64,000 nt of DNA from positions 76,442,494 to 76,506,493 of the forward strand of contig NC_134535.1 of the NCBI RefSeq assembly GCF_050624435.1, read 5' to 3'. Positions 59,151-64,000 of this stretch are shown here, piece after piece. The DNA comes from Tenrec ecaudatus. Taxonomy: Eukaryota > Chordata > Mammalia > Afrosoricida > Tenrecidae. The number at the start of each line of letters is the position of its first letter. Positions within the stretch are counted from its first letter, which is position 1. The translations under genes and the position numbers were made by a program. The notes beneath the pieces are model-generated. The model was given only the letters and a program-made list of their open reading frames with translations, had not been told where the DNA came from and ran no database searches.

Positions 59151-59906
59151 CTGTTACTAGTAACTTTTGTTTTGAAATCGAGGCAATAACAAATGGAAGT
59201 AAATACTGAAAAGAATGTCCTGTTCAACTTCAAAGACATTCCAAAATTTTGAAAAGAAGAGGATGTCTCTAGAAACATAGAGGTTTGACAATATGAGATG
59301 GTGTAAAGAGCAATTAATATGAGGATTAATGATATAAAAACAATTAAGGCATGCTTAATGAAGTCGTTTTCAGAAAATGTCAGAACAGAGAGCAGAGTAA
59401 CTGAAAAATTATGATAAATGAAATTTCATGTATAGAATAATGGAGAATCATGAACTTAAAATTATGCACTCCCATGATGTCCTATAATTTCTCATTAATA
59501 GTACCCATAAGAAAATGATTATATAAAGTCTATGTGCTACCTTATTCTGCAAAGCTAGTATCTTCTTGGCTGCAGTTCAATCAGCAAAATGAAACAATGG
59601 TAGGTGGTGCTGAAAAGATATTGGCTGGATAGGTGAAAATTAATGGTTGCACCCATGGATGGATAGACAAATGAATTAAAGATCCTAGAACAAAATTATT
59701 TTTTAAATGGAGGAGCCTTGATCATTTGAGAAATTGGCAAAATATGCCACACATGGACTTTTTAAGTCTGCCAAGAAATTCCACCCAATTTTACAAATGA
59801 GAAAAATTTATTCCTAGAAAGGTAAAATAATAATGTAAGGTCACAGAGCCAGACAATCTACTAAGCAACAAAGACATTCCCCACCCTTAATGTTCTTATA
59901 TCCACT

Positions 59907-59992
59907 CTTACTTAAAATAGGTAGAAATAGTTTTTCTATACTTACTTAAAATAGGTAGAAATAGAAAAAACTGTCTACCTATTTTATGTAAG
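59907..59992. repeat. 24-base direct repeat with an inverted third copy
   Basis: cttacttaaaataggtagaa (plus atag) stands at 59907-59930 and 59941-59964, and its complement ctacctattttatgtaag at 59975-59992 with one mismatch. The last two can fold into a stem of about 18 pairs. Confidence 0.9.
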
Positions 59993-60375
59993 AATTTTTG
60001 GCTTTCCTTCCGTATCCCACCTTTCCAAGCTCTCAATAAACTTAAATTCAAAGATTTTAGAACATGAGTCTTTGGGAAATTACAAGTTTATAAAATGCCA
60101 TGTTTTCCCATCTGATTGTTCTTGGCTTCTCCTAACATACTTCTGTCTCTTCCTTCTGGATAAAATGGATCCTTAATTTTTTCTCTTTCAGAAGGAACAT
60201 AAAGACACTCTCCCAAAGAACCCAATACCTATGAAAGCAGTATTTTGCCTGAATATTCACCTCCAACAGGATTAAATTATAACCCAGCATGCTTATCTCC
60301 ATAACTGCCTGTACTCCCTCCTCTCCTTTCTGAACCATAAGCCAATTGTTTTAATTCTTGGTTTGAGGCAGGAAC

Positions 60376-60423
60376 AATGATATTACTGCATGTAACAAAT
60401 AATGATATTACTGCATGTAACAA
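60376..60423. repeat. 25-base tandem duplication
   Basis: aatgatattactgcatgtaa (plus caaat) occurs at 60376-60400 and again from 60401. Confidence 0.95.
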
Positions 60424-60548
60424 AGTACTAGTTTCATAATAGGCACTCAAATGAATGTTCAATTAGTAAAGGAACAAACAAAAGAATATATGATCTCTGA
60501 ATTAAATAAGTCTAAGCAATTTTCATAAGCTTTTTACCAACTACTTGC

Positions 60549-63500
60549 TTTTTTTAATAAATCATTTTTATTGGGGCTCATACAACTCTTATCACAATCC
60601 ATACATACATCAATTGAGTAAAGGACCCTTATACATTCGTTGCACTCTTCATTCTCAAAATTCTCCTTCCACTTGGGTTCCTGGAATAAGATCATTTTCC
60701 TTTTTTCCCTTCCCCACACTCTCTGCTCCTCCCTCCCTCATGAGCCCTTAATACTTTATAAATTATTATTTTATCTTATCTTACACTGCCGGCATCTCCC
60801 TTCACCCACTTTCCTGCTGCCCATCTCCCAGAGAGGTTATATGTAGATCCCCGAGATTGGTTCCCCCTTTTTAACCCCCTTCCCTCCTTGTATCGCCACT
60901 CTCATCGTTGGTCCTGAGGTGTTCATCTGTCCTAGATTCCCTGTGTTTCCAGATTCCAACTGTACTGCTGTGCATCCACTGGTCTAACTTTGTTTGCAAG
61001 GTAGAATTGGTATCATGACAATTGGGGGGAGGAAGCGTTTAAGAACTAGAGGAAGATTGTGAGCCTCATTATTGTTACACTGAACCCTTAGTGACTCATC
61101 TCCTCCCCACTACCCCGCTGCAAGGGATGTACAGTTGTCTACAGATGGGCTTTGGGTCCCCATCACGCATTCCACTCATTCACGATGATATGATTTCGCC
61201 CCCCCCCTCCTTTGATGCTTGAAACCTGGTCCCCTCGGACCTTCATGATCACATATGTTGGTGTGCTGCTTCCATATGGGCTTTGTTGCTTCTGGAGTAG
61301 ATGACCACTTGTTTACTTTCAAGCCTTTAAGTCCCCAGATGCTATATCTCTCAATAGCCGGCCACCATTAGTCTTCTTCACCACACTTACTTATGCACAT
61401 ATTCGTCTTCGGCGTTTATGTGGGGAAAGTGATCACACATTGATGGTTTTTGTTCTTTGGTGTCTGCTACCTGATCCCTTCAACACCTCGTGTTCACTTG
61501 GCTTGTGTACTTCTTCTCTGTGGGCTTTGTTGATTCTGAGATAGATGGTCACTTGTTTGCCTTCAAGTCTTTAAGACCCCAGATGCTATATCTTTTTGAC
61601 AGCCGGGCACCATCAGCTTTCTTCACCATGTTTGCTTATGCACACGTCTGTCTTCAGAGATCATGTCGGGAAGGTGGGTATCATGGAATGACCGTTTAGC
61701 TGAGCAAGGTGCTATTGCATTGAAGGAGTATGCCTGAGGAGGCCCAATGTCCACCTGCTACCCTACTACTGAACCTATAAATATATGCACATAGGTCTAT
61801 TTCCCCCATAATCATACATATATTTACATATGTACATATCTGTATTTAGGTTTCTATGTATGTCCTTTGCCTCCTACTCCTTTCCTCTATTTCCGTATGC
61901 TTTCCTCCTGTCCCCCTACCATGTTTAGCCTTCATTCTGGTTTCAGTAATTCCTCTCAATTACCTTGCCCTTGGTCACTCCCTACCAGTCCTCCCATGCC
62001 CTCCCTCCACTGGTTTTGAACCACTCGTTGTTCCCTTGTCCCTGGCCAACCCAACGTCTCTTCCCTTCCCCTACCTGCCACACTCTCATGTCCCTCTGGG
62101 ACCGTTGGTCCCATTCTTTCTTCTCACATTGTTTGTCCAGCCTATCTTATCTAGGTGGACCTGCAGATATAATATGTACATAAAAATGCGGATGGCTTTG
62201 ACACCAAAGTCACACATAAGAACATGATGGCGACAGCAGCAACACTGACATGCTGACAAACAAAAAAGCCACTGACATACAAAAGTTAAAAAGAAGAGGG
62301 AAAAAATAAAACAAAACAAAAAGACACACACACACACAAAACAAAACAACAAACCTGTTAGTAGTTCGAGGTCTGTTTGCTGACTTTAAGGATTGTTTTC
62401 TGGACGAGTCTGATGGGGTGCCACGTCTTGCCCCAAAGTCCATCCTTTATACTCCCTAGGGATCTCCTTGCTCTGCTTCCTGTGCCACTCCATTGCACGC
62501 CCCCAGTGTTTTGCCTCAGTATTGTGGTGTCAGCTCAGTAGCACATCCCCCACTGTGTCTCAGGTGCCACCCCGTGTACGGCCACGGGTCGCTGCAGGAT
62601 GTCGCATCTTGCCGTGGGGCCGGCTGTATGGTCCTCTATGTATATTGGGCCCTTCGAGCTGAGCTATCACCCTCTGAGCTTGGTGGGACCAGGTGTGCTC
62701 CGTTTCGTTCTTCCTCCTTCCTTTGCTTCAGCTTCCTTCGTGGTGTGGTGTGGTGTAGTAGGTCAGTTCCTTTACCACGCCAGATGATATATTTTCATTT
62801 TCTGTGGTACTGCCTTCGATTGTGGGGGTCTGGCTAATTCTGCTTGGGGCAGACTTATGGTCCAGTCTCTTGGTGTATCCCTCCATACTTTACATTGTCC
62901 CCCTGGTTTGCCGTGTCACGGTGGGGTCCTTATGCATGTTTCAGTTCTGTGGGGACATAACCAATACTCTCCCCCAGGTGGGTTAGTGCCCTCTTCCCCT
63001 CATGCCACCACTGGATTTCTACCCACCCCGCTTCTCCCTCCATCTGCCCCACTTCCCCTTCTTTACGCTGGCCTCTCATGTACCTCCCTAGGTGTGGCCT
63101 GCCCTCCCTCCAACTATCTATGCTTCCACCCGTTTATTGCGAGACAGATGTTTATTCTTCTATTCCTGCTATGCTGATTGTACTTTACCTGTCCTTTGGA
63201 GTCTGGCTTACCTCACATAACATAATTCCTTCCAAATCTTCCCATGAAACAATGTGTTTCATGTGCTCGTCCATGCTTTTCAATGCTGCATATTACTCCA
63301 TTGTGTGTATGTGCCAAAGTTTACTAATCCACTCATCAATTGATGGAAACATAGGCTGTTTCTAAGTCTTTGCAATTATGAATTGTGCCGAAATAAACAT
63401 TGGAGCGCAGATGACTGGTTGTGTTTTATTTGCTGCTTCTAATAGGTATATGCCCATTAGAGAGATGACTGGGTCATAAGATAGATCAATTTCCATTTTC

Positions 63501-64000
63501 TTTAAGTATTGCCAGATTGCTTTCCACAGTGACTGTACAAATAAACATGACCACCAGCAGTGGAGGAGAGTTCCTACTTCACCACAACCCCTCCGATACT
63601 TGTTGCTCTCTGATTTGCTGATTTGGGCTAGCCTCAGGGATGTATCTCATGGTTATTTTGGTTTGCATTTCTCTTATGGCTAATGACCTTGAACAAATTC
63701 TCATATGCTTATTGACCATATGGGTCTCCTCCCTAGTGAAAGTTCTGTTTAAGTTCTTTTGCCCACTTCCTTAGGGGGTTAAATATTTTCCTCATTTTGC
63801 GGGTCATGGTAGTGTTGTACATTTTAGTAATGAGCCCTTTGTCCGATGTGCCAGTACTAAAAATCCTCTCTCAGTCTGTAGGTTGTCCTGTCACCCTCTT
63901 GGTGAAGTCTTTCAAGGTGCACAGGTGCTTTATTCTTATTAAATCCCATTTGTCGATTTTCAGGTCACCTGTGTGTATACCCTTCCCTATTGCAGTGAGC
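60549..64000 (-). mobile_element. L1 retrotransposon, 3' part, continuing past the window edge
   Basis: Starts with the A-rich end in reverse at about 60549 and carries a 3' UTR of about 2.6 kb. It has two of the about 250-base units (landmarks at 61213 and about 61459). Then it enters ORF2 from the C-terminal side. Its 3' UTR upstream half (62200-63160) differs more from the other copies, so it is another subfamily. The rest of the element lies beyond the window. Confidence 0.9.
63170..64000 (-). pseudogene. L1 ORF2, C-terminal part (cut by window edge)
   Basis: On the minus strand, the text from the window edge to about 63170 follows the ORF2 C-terminal domain (the GTLLHCWWxC-like and MEYYAAL-like blocks are seen near 63560 and 63290). 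Stops are present, so it is decayed. Confidence 0.75.

Larger units (their letters stand above)
59151..60548. other. Unassigned stretch with two short tandem duplications
   Basis: No gene. Contains a 24-base direct repeat with an inverted arm (59907-59992) and a 25-base direct repeat (60376-60423), listed separately. Confidence 0.4.

Noticed and set aside
61856-62227. 123-residue ORF
   Set aside because: Pyrimidine-rich L1 3' UTR, open by composition; the homologous segment at 35880-36140 has a different frame.

Overview
This window is nuclear DNA of a mammal, most likely an afrotherian. It carries many copies of a tRNA-headed SINE that matches my memory of AfroSINE, several RTE-type LINE copies of the kind shared by afrotherians, and a L1 lineage with a very long 3' untranslated region. 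A tenrec is my best guess for the species; that is inference from the repeat style, not shown by a marker gene.

Only two intact protein-coding genes are supported. Both are single-coding-exon class II olfactory receptors of the OR6C family, on the + strand at 22138-23064 and 57521-58450. They are clear paralogues (about two thirds identical by eye) and resemble OR6C4. They sit about 34 kb apart in an otherwise repeat-filled stretch, as expected inside an OR6C cluster.

Everything else recognisable is transposon-derived. In order: an old L1 with younger L1 tails inserted (about 850-2650); a minus-strand betaretrovirus-like gag-pro-pol relic (about 2650-5130); a nearly end-to-end but internally deleted L1 (5647-11985); an old L1 piece and an RTE piece (12530-14620); head-to-head AfroSINEs and an L1 with a twin-priming inversion (15484-17408); an old L1 ORF2 relic (18700-20380); OR gene 1; a set of LTR elements of one family (five copies between 23.9 and 47.2 kb); an RTE copy split by a solo LTR (32630-34300); a full-length minus-strand L1 (34305-42950) carrying a small inverted-repeat element; old L1, AfroSINE and RTE relics (43-49.9 kb); two 5'-truncated L1 tails (49.9-51.2 and 53.9-55.1 kb); OR gene 2; and a minus-strand L1 that runs off the right edge (60549-64000).

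The most informative signals are structural: a solo LTR with an exact 5-bp target duplication inside an RTE; a 12-bp perfect terminal inverted repeat element present twice; a variable number of about 250-bp units in the L1 3' UTR; a twin-primed L1; a pure GAA run of about 31 units inside L1 ORF2; and a duplicated block of OR gene 1 3' flank. I did not find evidence of a new coding system.
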